Origin: Wohlfahrtiimonas larvae
GTDB taxonomy: Bacteria; Pseudomonadota; Gammaproteobacteria; Cardiobacteriales; Wohlfahrtiimonadaceae
Reading direction: 5' to 3'
Assembly (NCBI RefSeq): GCF_039543665.1
Contig: NZ_BAABKE010000005.1
Span: forward strand, 124,001-188,000
Length of the DNA: 64,000 bases
Below are positions 8,147 through 17,283 of this stretch, piece by piece. The translations under genes and the position numbers were made by a program. The notes under the pieces were generated by a model, which saw nothing but the letters and a program-made list of their open reading frames with translations, ran no database searches and was not told the origin of the DNA. Position 1 is the first letter of the stretch; each line of letters begins with the position of its first letter.

Positions 8147-8418
8147 TGATGAATGTAGAAAGAGTTCAACAAATTGATGCACTGCTTCGTGAAAATTTTT
8201 CACCAGAGTTTCTTGAAATTATCGATGACAGTCATCATCATATAGGACATGCGGGAGCAAAAAATGGCGCAGGGCACTTTACTGTTAAAATTTGTTCAGA
8301 TGCATTTGTGGGTAAAACATTGGTTCAACGTCACAAAATGGTATATTCCGCACTTGATTCTATGATGCATAGTGAGATTCATGCATTAAGTATTGAGGCA
8401 ACTGTACCCAATAAATAA
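8146..8418 (+). CDS. BolA-family protein
   Basis: BolA-like proteins act with monothiol glutaredoxins in Fe-S cluster handling; some also affect cell shape. This 90-residue protein has the typical SHHHIGHAGA segment, GHFTVKICSDAFVGKTLVQRHKMVY and the closing MHSEIHALSIEA. The start overlaps the yciB stop (TAATG). A second ATG follows at 8149, and AGGAG at 8137-8141 could serve either. It could be called BolA or an IbaG/YrbA paralogue; the long SHHH loop favours classical BolA. Confidence 0.93.
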   Translation: MMNVERVQQIDALLRENFSPEFLEIIDDSHHHIGHAGAKNGAGHFTVKICSDAFVGKTLVQRHKMVYSALDSMMHSEIHALSIEATVPNK

Positions 8419-8431
8419 GGACTTATTCAAT

Positions 8432-9259
8432 ATGAAAAAAACGTTAATTAGTGCAGCATTAGTTGTTAGTAGCATCGTTGGCTCTATGAGCTTGGCACAA
8501 ACTTTTGAAATTCCAGATCCTGTTGCTGTGATTGATGGCAAAGCATTGTCTAAAGCCGATTTTCAAGCAGCAGTAGAGCCAATTGTTGGTGTAGATAATT
8601 TAGAATTTATTCAAAATGCACAACAGTTGAATGAATTAATTTCTCAATTAGCATTGCAAGATAAACTAGCAAGCAAAGCTAAGAAAGAAGGTTTAGATCA
8701 AACAGCAGAATATAAAAAGTTCATTGATCATGCAGCAAGATTAGGTTTATCTCAGGCATTTTTGAAGAAAACTGTTGATGATATTAAAGTGACTGATGAA
8801 GAAATTAAAGCTGAATATGATAAACAGGTTAAAGCTATCGATAAGAATGAATATCGCGCTGCACATATTTTGGTTGACACTGAAGCGGAAGCAAAAGATT
8901 TATTGGCTAAATTGAATGATAAGAAAAAACCTTTATCATTTGCTGAAGCAGCACAACAGTTTTCTAAAGATCCAGGTTCAAAAGATAACGGTGGTGAATT
9001 GGGTTGGTTTAGAGCGCAAGTGATGGTGCCAGAATTTGGTGCTGCATTACAAACTATGAAGGCAGGAGAAGTTTCTGCAGCGCCAGTAAAAACACAATTT
9101 GGCTATCACATTATTAGTTTAGAAGAAGTACGTGAAACACCAATCGATTCTTTAGAAGTTTCTCAAGAACGTATTAAAGAATCTCTAGTTTCTAAACAGC
9201 TTCGTGATAAAATCGAAGGGATTCAGCAAAAAATGAATATTGAATATAAAGCTCAATAA
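8432..9259 (+). CDS. Periplasmic parvulin-type peptidyl-prolyl isomerase
   Basis: This is a 275-residue secreted foldase of the PpiC/SurA/PrsA type. A signal peptide (KKTLISAALVVSSIVG, likely cleaved after MSLA) is followed by a helical SurA-N-like segment. A single parvulin domain begins at AAHILVDTEAEA and includes FAEAAQQFSKDPGSKDNGG, LGWF and TQFGYHIISLEE. I start at ATG 8432; an upstream start at 8393 would put 13 residues ahead of the signal sequence. A strong terminator follows, closing the fatty-acid/yciB/bolA run. Confidence 0.92.
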   Translation: MKKTLISAALVVSSIVGSMSLAQTFEIPDPVAVIDGKALSKADFQAAVEPIVGVDNLEFIQNAQQLNELISQLALQDKLASKAKKEGLDQTAEYKKFIDHAARLGLSQAFLKKTVDDIKVTDEEIKAEYDKQVKAIDKNEYRAAHILVDTEAEAKDLLAKLNDKKKPLSFAEAAQQFSKDPGSKDNGGELGWFRAQVMVPEFGAALQTMKAGEVSAAPVKTQFGYHIISLEEVRETPIDSLEVSQERIKESLVSKQLRDKIEGIQQKMNIEYKAQ

Positions 9260-9282
9260 GCTCATATACAATCAATACTGTA

Positions 9283-9313
9283 AAAGCCTGAATCCATTGA
9301 TTTGGGCTTTTTT
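9283..9313 (+). terminator. Rho-independent terminator after the parvulin gene
   Basis: A 12-bp stem (9283-9294 with 9299-9310, two wobble pairs) closes a 4-base loop and is followed by six T residues. It separates the parvulin gene from sohB. Confidence 0.88.
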
Positions 9314-9335
9314 ATTATTATGAAAATATTTAGGA

Positions 9336-10355
9336 ATGAACATAGTGGATTTTTTAGCCAATTATTTTTTATTTTTCTTCAAACTTGTCACGATTTTAGT
9401 TTCACTATTAATCATTTTGATTATTATTAAAGGTGGTAAAGATCTTAAAAAGAAAAAAGGGGCGATTTGTTTTGAGGATTTATCAGATGAATTCAATGAG
9501 TTAAAAGAATCTTATCATGATTTGATTGCTGATGAGAAATCAGAAGATGAACAGAATGAGCAGAAGAAATCTGAAAAAAAATGGTGGCAGTTTTGGAAGA
9601 AAAAATCTGAGATAAAAGAAGATGAACAGAAACCATTGCCTAAGTTGTTTGTATTAGATTTTGATGGTGATATGGCTGCAAACGCAGCGCAAAACTTAAA
9701 GCAAGAAGTCAATGCAATCTTGAGTGTTGCTAAAGAAAATGACGAAGTGTTTGTGCGTTTAAAAAGTCCTGGTGGTGTAGTGAATGGCTATGGATTAGCT
9801 GCCGCACAATTAGAGCGTTTTAAAGAGAAGAATTATAACTTAACTGTTGCGGTGGATGAAGTTGCTGCAAGTGGTGGTTATTTAATGGCTTGTGTGGCAA
9901 ACAAAATTGTTGCAGCACCATTTGCGATCATTGGTTCGATTGGTGTTGTGGCTCAATTACCAAACTTCCATCGTTTATTAGAAAAATATGATATTGATTA
10001 CGAGCAATTCACCGCTGGTAAATATAAACGCACCGTAACAATGTTTGGTGAAAACACAGATGAAGGGCGTGAAAAATTCAAAGAAGAGCTAGAAGATATT
10101 CACACGATTTTTAAAGCTTATGTGAATCAGCATCGCCCACAAGTGAACATCGATGAAATAGCCACAGGTGAACATTGGTTGGGTTCGCAGGCATTAACAT
10201 TGAATTTAGTGGATGAGTTACAAACGAGTGATGCTTATTTGTTGTCTAAATTAGAAACATTTCGTGTGATTCATGTGGGGTACGTGGAGCGTAAAACATT
10301 ACGAGCTAGTGCATTAAAAATTTTAGCTAAAGTCCAATCTCGCTTTTCATATTAA
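9336..10355 (+). CDS. sohB: SohB-type S49 inner-membrane peptidase
   Basis: SohB is a membrane-anchored serine protease of the signal-peptide-peptidase family. One N-terminal transmembrane helix (about residues 9-32) is followed by a Lys/Glu-rich linker containing KWWQFWKKK, then the protease domain. The nucleophile Ser179 is in VAASGGYLMA and the general-base lysine lies in TAGKYKRTV (Lys229 or Lys231). KSPGGVVNGYG and GSIGVVAQ are also conserved. At 339 residues it matches E. coli SohB. It is followed by lemA and priA with short gaps. Confidence 0.94.
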   Translation: MNIVDFLANYFLFFFKLVTILVSLLIILIIIKGGKDLKKKKGAICFEDLSDEFNELKESYHDLIADEKSEDEQNEQKKSEKKWWQFWKKKSEIKEDEQKPLPKLFVLDFDGDMAANAAQNLKQEVNAILSVAKENDEVFVRLKSPGGVVNGYGLAAAQLERFKEKNYNLTVAVDEVAASGGYLMACVANKIVAAPFAIIGSIGVVAQLPNFHRLLEKYDIDYEQFTAGKYKRTVTMFGENTDEGREKFKEELEDIHTIFKAYVNQHRPQVNIDEIATGEHWLGSQALTLNLVDELQTSDAYLLSKLETFRVIHVGYVERKTLRASALKILAKVQSRFSY

Positions 10356-10377
10356 GCATTTAAATAGGCAGAGGAAT

Positions 10378-10959
10378 ATGACAGCTTCGACATTGATGAC
10401 GATTATTAGTGTTATTATTGCAATGATAGTGATTACGATTTTTAATCGATTAGTGCGTAAACGTAATTATTGTCGAAATAGTTTTGCACAAATTGATGTG
10501 CAGTTAAAAAAGCGTCATGACTTAGTGCCTAATTTAGTATCTGTTGCTCAAGGTTATCTAAAGCATGAAGCAGTTGTGCTGGAAAAAGTTATAAGTGCTC
10601 GTCAACAAGCTTCTGAAAGTTTGATGGCCTCGCGCGATGATATTGGTGCTTTAGCAAAAATGCAGATATTGATGCAGAGTGAATCTAGCTTTGCATCAGC
10701 ATTACAAGGTTTTTTTGCGAATGTGGAAGCTTATCCTGAATTAAAAGCCAATCAACAAATGAAGCTATTGCATGAAGAGTTAATACATATTGAAAATACT
10801 ATTGCTTTTGCAAGACAAGCATATAACGATAGCGTGACTTTTTATAATATTGATCGAGAATCATTTCCATCGAATATTATTGCAGGATTATTGGGTTTTA
10901 AACATTTAGTACAATTGGATTTAGAGATTAATAGCGGAGTACCTAAAGTATTTCAATGA
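10378..10959 (+). CDS. LemA-family membrane protein
   Basis: LemA proteins have one N-terminal transmembrane helix and a long helical cytoplasmic or periplasmic domain; their function is poorly defined. Residues 5-25 are hydrophobic. The core reads NSFAQIDVQLKKRHDLVPNL followed by VSVAQGYLKHE, which is the signature of the family, and the C-terminal half carries IENTIAFARQAYNDSVTFYN. The ATG is preceded by AGAGGA. The stop overlaps the priA ATG by four bases. Confidence 0.92.
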   Translation: MTASTLMTIISVIIAMIVITIFNRLVRKRNYCRNSFAQIDVQLKKRHDLVPNLVSVAQGYLKHEAVVLEKVISARQQASESLMASRDDIGALAKMQILMQSESSFASALQGFFANVEAYPELKANQQMKLLHEELIHIENTIAFARQAYNDSVTFYNIDRESFPSNIIAGLLGFKHLVQLDLEINSGVPKVFQ

Positions 10960-13118
10960 TTGTTCAAGTTGCGATCCCAAGTCCTTTATATGCATTGTTT
11001 GATTATGAATTAATATCAGATATTGATCCGATTGGTTGCCGAGTTAAGGTTTCATTTGGTCGGCAGAATTTGGTGGGTGTTGTACTGAAAGTCATTGAAC
11101 AAAGTGAGTATAAGAAACTTAAAAATGCTGAATTATTAGATACGACACCAATTTTTACAGAAGATCTGTTAAAGCTTGGGCAATGGATTGCTGAATATTA
11201 TCATGCGCCAATTGGCTTGGTTTTTCGTATGATGTTGCCACAAAAGCTTCGTAAAAGTGAGCTATATGAGCGTAGTAGTGAAACATATTTAACATTATCT
11301 GATGATTTTCCCATATGGCTTGAAGAGAATAAAAATAAAAAAGCACGTGTTATGTTGGTTGAGCAATTGGCAGAACATGTACCCATTGAACGTTCACAGT
11401 TTTGTGAGTTATTTGGTAATTTTAAAGCCCATGAAAAAGCACTGATGGCAGATGGAGTTGTGTTTCATGTGGAACAATATCCAAAAGTATGGGATGCTTC
11501 TGTACAGCATTTTCCAATACTGCCATATGTTTTAAATGATGAGCAACAGAAGGCTGTGGATGCAATTACATTGGAGCGGTTTTCGGTTTCTTTATTAGAG
11601 GGTGTTACAGGTTCGGGGAAAACAGCGGTTTATTTAGAATTGGTGAAGCGAGTTTTAGGCAAAGGGCAGCAAGTATTGATTCTTGTACCAGAAATTGGTT
11701 TGACACCACAATTTATTGAGCGAGTGAAAAATATTCTAAACATTCCCTTTGTTGTTGTGCATTCAGAAGTCAATGAGCATCAAAAATTACAAGCATGGGA
11801 AGCCGCCAAATACCATACTGTGCCATTAGTGATTGGTACACGTTCAGCATTATTTACGCCATTTGATCGTTTGGGGATGATTATCATTGATGAAGAGCAT
11901 GATGGTTCATATCGTCAGCGTGATACTGTACGTTATTCAGCGCATGATGCAGCAATTCAGCGAGCCCATTTATTAAAAATACCGCTCATTTTAGGTTCGG
12001 CTACCCCAATTTTAGAAACCCTTCATAATGTTGAACGTGAGAGGTATCAGTTATTATCATTGAATGAGCGAGCTAAAGGACAAATTCCTAATTGGCAAAT
12101 TATTGATATGAATGAATCTATGATCATGGATGGTATTTCTATTGAATTATTGAATGCCATTGAAGCAACGATTGAACGTAAAGAGCAAGTGATCATTTAT
12201 ATCAATCGTCGAGGTTATTCGCCAGTTTTAATGTGTGAGGTATGTGGCTGGGTGCCTGAGTGTAAAGCTTGTGAATATCGGTTGACAGTTTATCGCAAGA
12301 GCCATAGTTTACGTTGCCATCATTGCGGGCACAGTGAAATATTGGTTAATAAATGTCCGAGTTGTAACAATGCATTATTAAAAATGCATGGGCAAGGTAC
12401 AGAAAGGATTGAGAAAGCGCTACAAGATGCCTTTCCGAAAGCTAATGTGATTCGCTTCGATCGTGATCAATTGAAGAATAAAACAGCTTTTGAAAATGCT
12501 GTTAAAGATGTGATAGTGGGTAATGTTGATATCATCATTGGTACACAGATGATTGCGAAAGGGCATGATTTTGATAAGGTGACATTGGTGGGGATGGTAG
12601 ATATCGATGGTATTCTATACTCATCAGACTTTCGTGCAGAAGAGAAATTAGCACAGACATTAATGCAAGTTTCAGGGCGGTCAGGGCGTGATGTTTCTCA
12701 TGGACAAGTAGTGATTCAAACGCACTTTCCTGAGCATCCATTGTTCACAGAGTTGCCGCAGCAAGGTTATGCAAAGTTTGCCCGTAATTTACTCGAACAG
12801 CGCCAGCATTTTGAATTTCCACCATATGAATATCAGGCTTTGTTTCAAGTGGAAGGAAGAAATGAGCAGGAAACATTGAAGGCTTTTGAAGGATTGATGC
12901 AATCATTAGATTGCAGAGATTTCCTTGTGGGCATTACGCCAATTTATCCTAATTCGTTATCTAAACGCCAAAATTATTATCGTTTTTATGTTGTGTTGCA
13001 AAGTAAATCAAGAAAAGCTTTGCATCGATTGGTGCATTATTTAATGCAATCAGCAGCGAATCATTTGCCAAGCCAGATTCGCCACTTTTGTGAGATTGAC
13101 CCTTGGGATTTTGATTAA
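10956..13118 (+). CDS. priA: Primosomal protein N' (replication restart helicase PriA)
   Basis: PriA recognises stalled forks and reloads the replisome. The 720-residue sequence has the N-terminal 3'-DNA-binding domain, then Walker A GVTGSGKTAVY near residue 216 and the helicase box IIIDEEHDGSYRQ near residue 310. The zinc-binding insert carries cysteine pairs CEVCGW, CKAC, CHHCGH and CPSC from about residue 426. Helicase motifs IGTQMIAKGHDF and VSGRSGRD follow. It begins within the lemA stop (ATGA) and converges with the next minus-strand gene, overlapping it by four bases. Confidence 0.97.
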   Translation: MIVQVAIPSPLYALFDYELISDIDPIGCRVKVSFGRQNLVGVVLKVIEQSEYKKLKNAELLDTTPIFTEDLLKLGQWIAEYYHAPIGLVFRMMLPQKLRKSELYERSSETYLTLSDDFPIWLEENKNKKARVMLVEQLAEHVPIERSQFCELFGNFKAHEKALMADGVVFHVEQYPKVWDASVQHFPILPYVLNDEQQKAVDAITLERFSVSLLEGVTGSGKTAVYLELVKRVLGKGQQVLILVPEIGLTPQFIERVKNILNIPFVVVHSEVNEHQKLQAWEAAKYHTVPLVIGTRSALFTPFDRLGMIIIDEEHDGSYRQRDTVRYSAHDAAIQRAHLLKIPLILGSATPILETLHNVERERYQLLSLNERAKGQIPNWQIIDMNESMIMDGISIELLNAIEATIERKEQVIIYINRRGYSPVLMCEVCGWVPECKACEYRLTVYRKSHSLRCHHCGHSEILVNKCPSCNNALLKMHGQGTERIEKALQDAFPKANVIRFDRDQLKNKTAFENAVKDVIVGNVDIIIGTQMIAKGHDFDKVTLVGMVDIDGILYSSDFRAEEKLAQTLMQVSGRSGRDVSHGQVVIQTHFPEHPLFTELPQQGYAKFARNLLEQRQHFEFPPYEYQALFQVEGRNEQETLKAFEGLMQSLDCRDFLVGITPIYPNSLSKRQNYYRFYVVLQSKSRKALHRLVHYLMQSAANHLPSQIRHFCEIDPWDFD

Positions 13119-13630
13119 TAGTACCAAGGTCGATAGCGCCAATACCGGCTATTGTATGGTCCCCAATAGAATCGATCATCATCCCAGCGAGAGTTATAAT
13201 TAGACCATGTTCTATAATTATCTCCACTCACTTGTACCTGTAGGATTGTCATATCATTACCAGCAATTTCAGCTTTCTGTAGGTCGATAATTTTGCCAAT
13301 GACCGCCATACGATCTCCAACAGAAATATCAAAGAAATTGATACGTGTATCTGGTGTGAAAGTGATAAATATACGCTGTGATAAATTATTGCTGCCCTCT
13401 TCAGGATAGCCAGAGCTATTGATATGCCGTTTCACTAACTCAATTTGGCGCTTACTGCGATCAATCGTTGCCACTTGACCGCCCACATAAGCTCGTTGAT
13501 CAATGACCTCTTTTTGAGAAAGTTGTACAATTGCTTCATAATGTAGAGCATCTCCCGCTTGATTGACTAGGAAATTAGATGCACATCCTTGAAGAAATAG
13601 AAATGTTGCAAATATAATAAGCTTTTTCAT
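13115..13630 (-). CDS. Slp-like outer-membrane lipoprotein
   Basis: The start at 13630 gives a lipoprotein signal peptide MKKLIIFATFLFLQGC, with the lipobox LFLQGC. An in-frame start at 13678 would add 16 residues before it. The mature part contains VGGQVATIDRSKRQIELVK and a segment with RIFITFTPDTRINFFDISVGD that recalls the Slp/YeaY family of starvation-inducible outer-membrane lipoproteins. The C-terminus is rich in Tyr, Trp and Arg (DDRFYWGPYNSRYWRYRPW), resembling the C-terminal tails of this family. Function is unknown. Confidence 0.75.
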   Translation of the reverse strand: MKKLIIFATFLFLQGCASNFLVNQAGDALHYEAIVQLSQKEVIDQRAYVGGQVATIDRSKRQIELVKRHINSSGYPEEGSNNLSQRIFITFTPDTRINFFDISVGDRMAVIGKIIDLQKAEIAGNDMTILQVQVSGDNYRTWSNYNSRWDDDRFYWGPYNSRYWRYRPWYY

Positions 13631-13728
13631 GATTGCTCCATTATGGTGAATGGAAAAAGATAACTTGTTACAAATCATATCAAAAAGATAAATTTTTTAA
13701 AAATAAATTAGAATGATATTGCATTGCT

Positions 13729-13744
13729 TAACTTGTATAAGTTA
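13729..13744. promoter_or_regulatory. Inverted repeat upstream of sdaA (possible operator)
   Basis: TAACTT-GTAT-AAGTTA is a perfect 6-bp inverted repeat about 50 bases before the sdaA ATG. It overlaps a TATAAG that could be a -10 element, although no good -35 is visible. Its size fits a dimeric regulator, but none can be named. Confidence 0.35.
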
Positions 13745-13795
13745 GGCAAAATAGCGCACCTTTTTGTTGGTTTGAATTTATTTGGAGGCTGAATC

Positions 13796-15172
13796 ATGTA
13801 CAGCGTATTGAACGTATTTAAAGTGGGTATTGGTCCATCTAGTTCACACACAATAGGCCCCATGAAAGCAGCTAAAGAATTCATCGATCGTTTGGTTCAG
13901 AATCATTTGATTCATAAGACAACAACTATCATGGCGGATGTTTATGGTTCATTGTCTTTAACAGGTAAAGGTCACTTAACTGATGTGGCTATTTTATTAG
14001 GTTTATCAGGCTATTCCGCTGATAATGTAGAGATTGAAAAGATTCCTAAGATTGTCGAAAATATCCGAGCTCAAGAAAAATTATCCATTAATGATGGGCA
14101 ATATCAAATAGACTTTCTAAAAGAAAATCTGAGATTTCATAGTGAGTTTTTACCTCGTCATGAGAATGCAATGACATTTTCTGCTTATCATGGTGAAGAA
14201 TTATTATTAAAAATGAGCTTTTACTCGATCGGTGGCGGGCAAATTATCTCAGATGAGGATGATAATAGTGCTGAGAAAGATAAAGCTGAAACAACAGCAA
14301 TACCTTATCCGTTTACATCTGCGAAAGAGCTATTACAGCATTGTGCTGAAACATCACAATCTATTTCAGATGTTGTATTGAAAAATGAATTGGTATCACA
14401 TGATTTGCAATATATACAAGATTACTTCAGTAATATTGCGAAAGTAATGAATGAATGTATTGAACGCGGTATGAAAGCGGGTGGGCAATTGCCAGGGCCA
14501 ATGCGGGTACCTCGCCGTGCTCATAACTTATATCAATTATTAACATCGCACGGCCAAAATACAAAAGATCCCATGATCATCATTGATTGGGTGAATTTGT
14601 TCGCGTTGGCAGTGAGTGAAGAAAATGCGGCAGGTGGGCGAGTTGTGACTGCACCAACAAATGGAGCTTGTGGCATCGTACCTGCAGTTTTGGAATATTA
14701 TGATCGTTTCATTGAGCCATTAACACCAGAAAAAGCTATGAAGTTCTTTTTAGCATCAGGGGCGATTGGTACTTTGTATCAGCGCAATGCTTCGATTTCT
14801 GGCGCAGAAGTTGGTTGCCAAGGTGAAGTTGGTGTCGCTTGTTCAATGGCTGCGGCAGGTTTGGCAGAGATTCTAGGTGCAACACCAGAGCAAGTTTGTA
14901 TGGCGGCTGAAATTGGGATGGAGCATAATTTAGGCTTAACATGTGATCCTGTGGATGGTCAAGTACAAGTGCCTTGCATTGAGCGCAATGCAATTGCATC
15001 TGTGAAAGCAATTAACTCTGCACGAATGGCGATTAATCGTCAAAGTATACCTTTGGTATCTTTAGATAATGTGATTGAAACAATGTATAACACAGGTAAA
15101 GATATGAATGCGAAATATCGTGAAACGTCACAAGGTGGTTTGGCGATTACGATTTTGCCACCATGTGATTAA
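13796..15172 (+). CDS. sdaA: L-serine ammonia-lyase (iron-sulfur type)
   Basis: This enzyme deaminates L-serine to pyruvate using a [4Fe-4S] cluster. At 458 residues it is the single-chain SdaA type. The N-terminal domain starts with VFKVGIGPSSSHTIGPM, and the C-terminal domain carries the candidate cluster cysteines in GACGIVPAVL, in GCQGEVGVACSMAAAG and in GLTCDPVDG. A strong ribosome-binding site GGAGG precedes the ATG. It stands between a leftward lipoprotein gene and a leftward DUF3079 gene, so it is a single-gene transcription unit. Confidence 0.96.
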   Translation: MYSVLNVFKVGIGPSSSHTIGPMKAAKEFIDRLVQNHLIHKTTTIMADVYGSLSLTGKGHLTDVAILLGLSGYSADNVEIEKIPKIVENIRAQEKLSINDGQYQIDFLKENLRFHSEFLPRHENAMTFSAYHGEELLLKMSFYSIGGGQIISDEDDNSAEKDKAETTAIPYPFTSAKELLQHCAETSQSISDVVLKNELVSHDLQYIQDYFSNIAKVMNECIERGMKAGGQLPGPMRVPRRAHNLYQLLTSHGQNTKDPMIIIDWVNLFALAVSEENAAGGRVVTAPTNGACGIVPAVLEYYDRFIEPLTPEKAMKFFLASGAIGTLYQRNASISGAEVGCQGEVGVACSMAAAGLAEILGATPEQVCMAAEIGMEHNLGLTCDPVDGQVQVPCIERNAIASVKAINSARMAINRQSIPLVSLDNVIETMYNTGKDMNAKYRETSQGGLAITILPPCD

Positions 15173-15178
15173 ATAAAA

Positions 15179-15385
15179 TCAAACTAAAATGATTTTTTTC
15201 TTATCCTCTTCGGATAAAGTTTCATACCAATCATCACCGATCACTTCGATCGGATGTTGAGAGCGATCAGATCCATTGCCACACATCATTTTATCGGCGG
15301 CACAAAATTTATCACAGCCCCAACAGATTTTTTCAGGGCGCTTTGGTTTCAATGGAAACCGCATTTTTTTAGTTTCTGATTTCAT
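15179..15385 (-). CDS. DUF3079-family small cysteine-rich protein
   Basis: This 68-residue protein has the family pattern FPLKPKRPEKICWGCDKFC, then CGNGSDRSQHPIE and GDDWYE. Four cysteines (two in CWGCDKFC plus two more) suggest metal binding; the role is unknown. Its stop lies 6 bases from the sdaA stop, so the genes converge. It is 19 bases downstream of coaX and likely cotranscribed with birA-coaX. Confidence 0.85.
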   Translation of the reverse strand: MKSETKKMRFPLKPKRPEKICWGCDKFCAADKMMCGNGSDRSQHPIEVIGDDWYETLSEEDKKKIILV

Positions 15386-15404
15386 GATCTAATCCTCATA
15401 AGGA

Positions 15405-16142
15405 TTAAGCTTGAAAGCGAAGTAATCCTTCTAAAACAAGATGTTTATGCACATGATACTCTGTTTTTGGCAAAATGGGTTCTAAAATATCTTTTAGCCA
15501 TTGCGCTCGACCACCAGATAGAATGACACTTTTTACCTCAGGTAAGGATTGGTGTAATGCTAATATTGAGCCAACAACAGCATAATGAATACCTGAAGAA
15601 ATGCATGCACTAGTATTATGTCCAAGCTCGCTAGTATAAGGTAATTCCGGAATATTTTTGATGGCGGTATCTTTTAATAATGCATCTCGTAATGACTTAA
15701 TACCAGGCATAATTAATCCGCCTTCAAATTTGCCATCATGGGTGACGTAATCTATTGTCAGTGCAGTACCTAAATCTACAACTAATGTTGATTCATGGTA
15801 TATATCCCAAGCAGCAAGCATGCCAAGCCAGCGATCGACCCCCAACGTTTGAGGAATATCATACTGATTAGTTAAGCCAAGGGCGTTATTTTGTGAGATA
15901 GCAATAGTAGGTTGAAGGGCTGTAAATTCAGCAATGTCAGACAATAGTGTATTTAAGCGTTCAACTTTAGTAACCGATGATATTTTGATTTCATCTGGCA
16001 TTGGATACAGGTTAAAGAGCTTAGTCACAAAACTATGTAACACTGAGTAATCAATGAACTGATATTGTGATAATCCCTTTTCTTCTGTGAATAAAGCAAA
16101 CTTAATACATGTGTTACCGCAATCGAACAAAAACTTAGGCAT
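15405..16142 (-). CDS. coaX: Type III pantothenate kinase
   Basis: CoaX phosphorylates pantothenate in the first step of coenzyme A synthesis. It has the ASKHA fold: the phosphate loop LFDCGNTCIKFALF at the N-terminus, GVDRWLGMLAAW, DLGTALTIDYV, and EGGLIMPGIKSLRDALL. I start at the ATG at 16142, which overlaps the end of birA by eight bases. This is the normal birA-coaX arrangement and keeps the N-terminal motif at the expected place. No CoaA-type kinase is in the window. Confidence 0.94.
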   Translation of the reverse strand: MPKFLFDCGNTCIKFALFTEEKGLSQYQFIDYSVLHSFVTKLFNLYPMPDEIKISSVTKVERLNTLLSDIAEFTALQPTIAISQNNALGLTNQYDIPQTLGVDRWLGMLAAWDIYHESTLVVDLGTALTIDYVTHDGKFEGGLIMPGIKSLRDALLKDTAIKNIPELPYTSELGHNTSACISSGIHYAVVGSILALHQSLPEVKSVILSGGRAQWLKDILEPILPKTEYHVHKHLVLEGLLRFQA

Positions 16143-17094
16143 AGGCACGCAGCGAAAGCTCTCCTGAAAAGTATTGCTGCACGGTGCCATTTTCTTGTTG
16201 AATCAAAAGCGCACCATTGTCTGCAATGCCAACTTCTGTACCAATAATTTCTCGTGCAGGAGAGAATAATTTAACTTTTTGCCCATGTAGCGCACTGTTT
16301 TGATTCCAAAGCTCTACAATATTAGGCAAATTAAATGATTCGTAGTCATCTCTTAGATTAGAGATCAATTGAATAATATCTGCGACTAAAATATTACGGT
16401 TAAAGGCCTCACCTAATATTTCATAAATAGAAGTCGCTCGGTTTTGTGTTAAATTTGTCTCGATTAAGGGTAAATTATTTAAACCAATACCAATGATCAT
16501 TTCCACTTCATGTTCTGACTTAGCACTAGTTTCGATGAGAATACCTGCTAATTTAGCACCATTGACCCAAATATCATTCGGCCATTTAATTTTGGCAGGG
16601 ATATTTTTGCTTTGAAGATATTCCACCAAGTAAATGCCTAAAGCAGGGCTGAAACTGGTTAAATTAGCCAATGCTTGAGCTTTAAACTGAATCCGCATTG
16701 AAAAATAAAGATTACGTGCTAAAGGCGACACCCAAACTTTGCCATTGCGACCACGTCCTTGAGTTTGCATTTCACTGACCATTACTAATGCTTTTGTTAA
16801 GGGTAGTTTTGCAATCTCTTCATTAGTAGATGTGATATCGATATGTGTAATGACATCATCTACACAGTTGTTCGGTAATTGGGCAAGAATACTCTGACGA
16901 TCTAAAGGAATGTAGGGATAAAAGGCTTTGTAACCTTGGCGGCCAATCGTTTCTACTAAATGACCTGTTTTAAGTTCATTAATAGCTTTCCAAACAGCTT
17001 GGCGAGTTACATTAAAGCGTTGCGCCAAGGCTTCACCACTATAGAGTTCGCCAGATTGTAATAGGTTAAAAAGTTCTTTGGCTAATGGAGACAT
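16135..17094 (-). CDS. birA: Biotin-protein ligase / biotin operon repressor BirA
   Basis: BirA biotinylates the acetyl-CoA carboxylase carrier protein and can repress biotin genes. The start at 17094 gives an N-terminal winged-helix domain (EALAQRFNVTRQAVWKAINE), so it is probably bifunctional. The ligase domain shows QTQGRGRNGKVWVSP and KWPNDIWVNGAKLAGIL, and a C-terminal SH3-like domain follows. An in-frame start at 17136 lies inside a terminator hairpin and is unlikely. It overlaps coaX. Confidence 0.94.
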   Translation of the reverse strand: MSPLAKELFNLLQSGELYSGEALAQRFNVTRQAVWKAINELKTGHLVETIGRQGYKAFYPYIPLDRQSILAQLPNNCVDDVITHIDITSTNEEIAKLPLTKALVMVSEMQTQGRGRNGKVWVSPLARNLYFSMRIQFKAQALANLTSFSPALGIYLVEYLQSKNIPAKIKWPNDIWVNGAKLAGILIETSAKSEHEVEMIIGIGLNNLPLIETNLTQNRATSIYEILGEAFNRNILVADIIQLISNLRDDYESFNLPNIVELWNQNSALHGQKVKLFSPAREIIGTEVGIADNGALLIQQENGTVQQYFSGELSLRAYA

Positions 17095-17116
17095 AAATTT
17101 GACACTATTAGAAAAG

Positions 17117-17142
17117 AAAAAAGTGCCAAACAGCACTTTTTT
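17117..17142 (-). terminator. Terminator between the aminotransferase/small-ORF unit and birA
   Basis: A perfect 10-bp stem, AAAAAAGTGC with GCACTTTTTT, surrounds a 6-base loop. It has T-runs in both directions and so could work either way. It lies 18 bases after the small membrane-protein gene and 22 bases before the birA start. Confidence 0.8.
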
Positions 17143-17160
17143 CTGGTGATAATTAATGTA

Positions 17161-17259
17161 TTAGCTGAAAAGTACAACTGAAACAACAGCTAAATAACCA
17201 ATAATGCAAAGGCCCCAAATGATTACAAGTGGCAATTGATTTTCAATAAATTTCATCAT
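17161..17259 (-). CDS. Small single-span membrane protein (32 residues)
   Basis: This minus-strand frame begins with ATGATG and encodes MMKFIENQLPLVIIWGLCII followed by GYLAVVSVVLFS. GGGAG lies 7 bases before the first ATG, a strong ribosome-binding site. Residues 10-31 form one hydrophobic helix after a short charged/polar N-terminus. It starts 24 bases after the aminotransferase stop and ends 18 bases before a good terminator, so it fits exactly as the last gene of that unit. I do not recognise a family. Small size limits confidence, but the RBS, frame and placement together favour a real gene. Confidence 0.7.
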   Translation of the reverse strand: MMKFIENQLPLVIIWGLCIIGYLAVVSVVLFS

Positions 17260-17283
17260 ATCTTATCTCCCTGACGTTAAACG

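Noticed and set aside
13631..13678. N-terminal extension of the Slp-like lipoprotein
   Set aside because: The extra residues would sit in front of a complete lipoprotein signal peptide.
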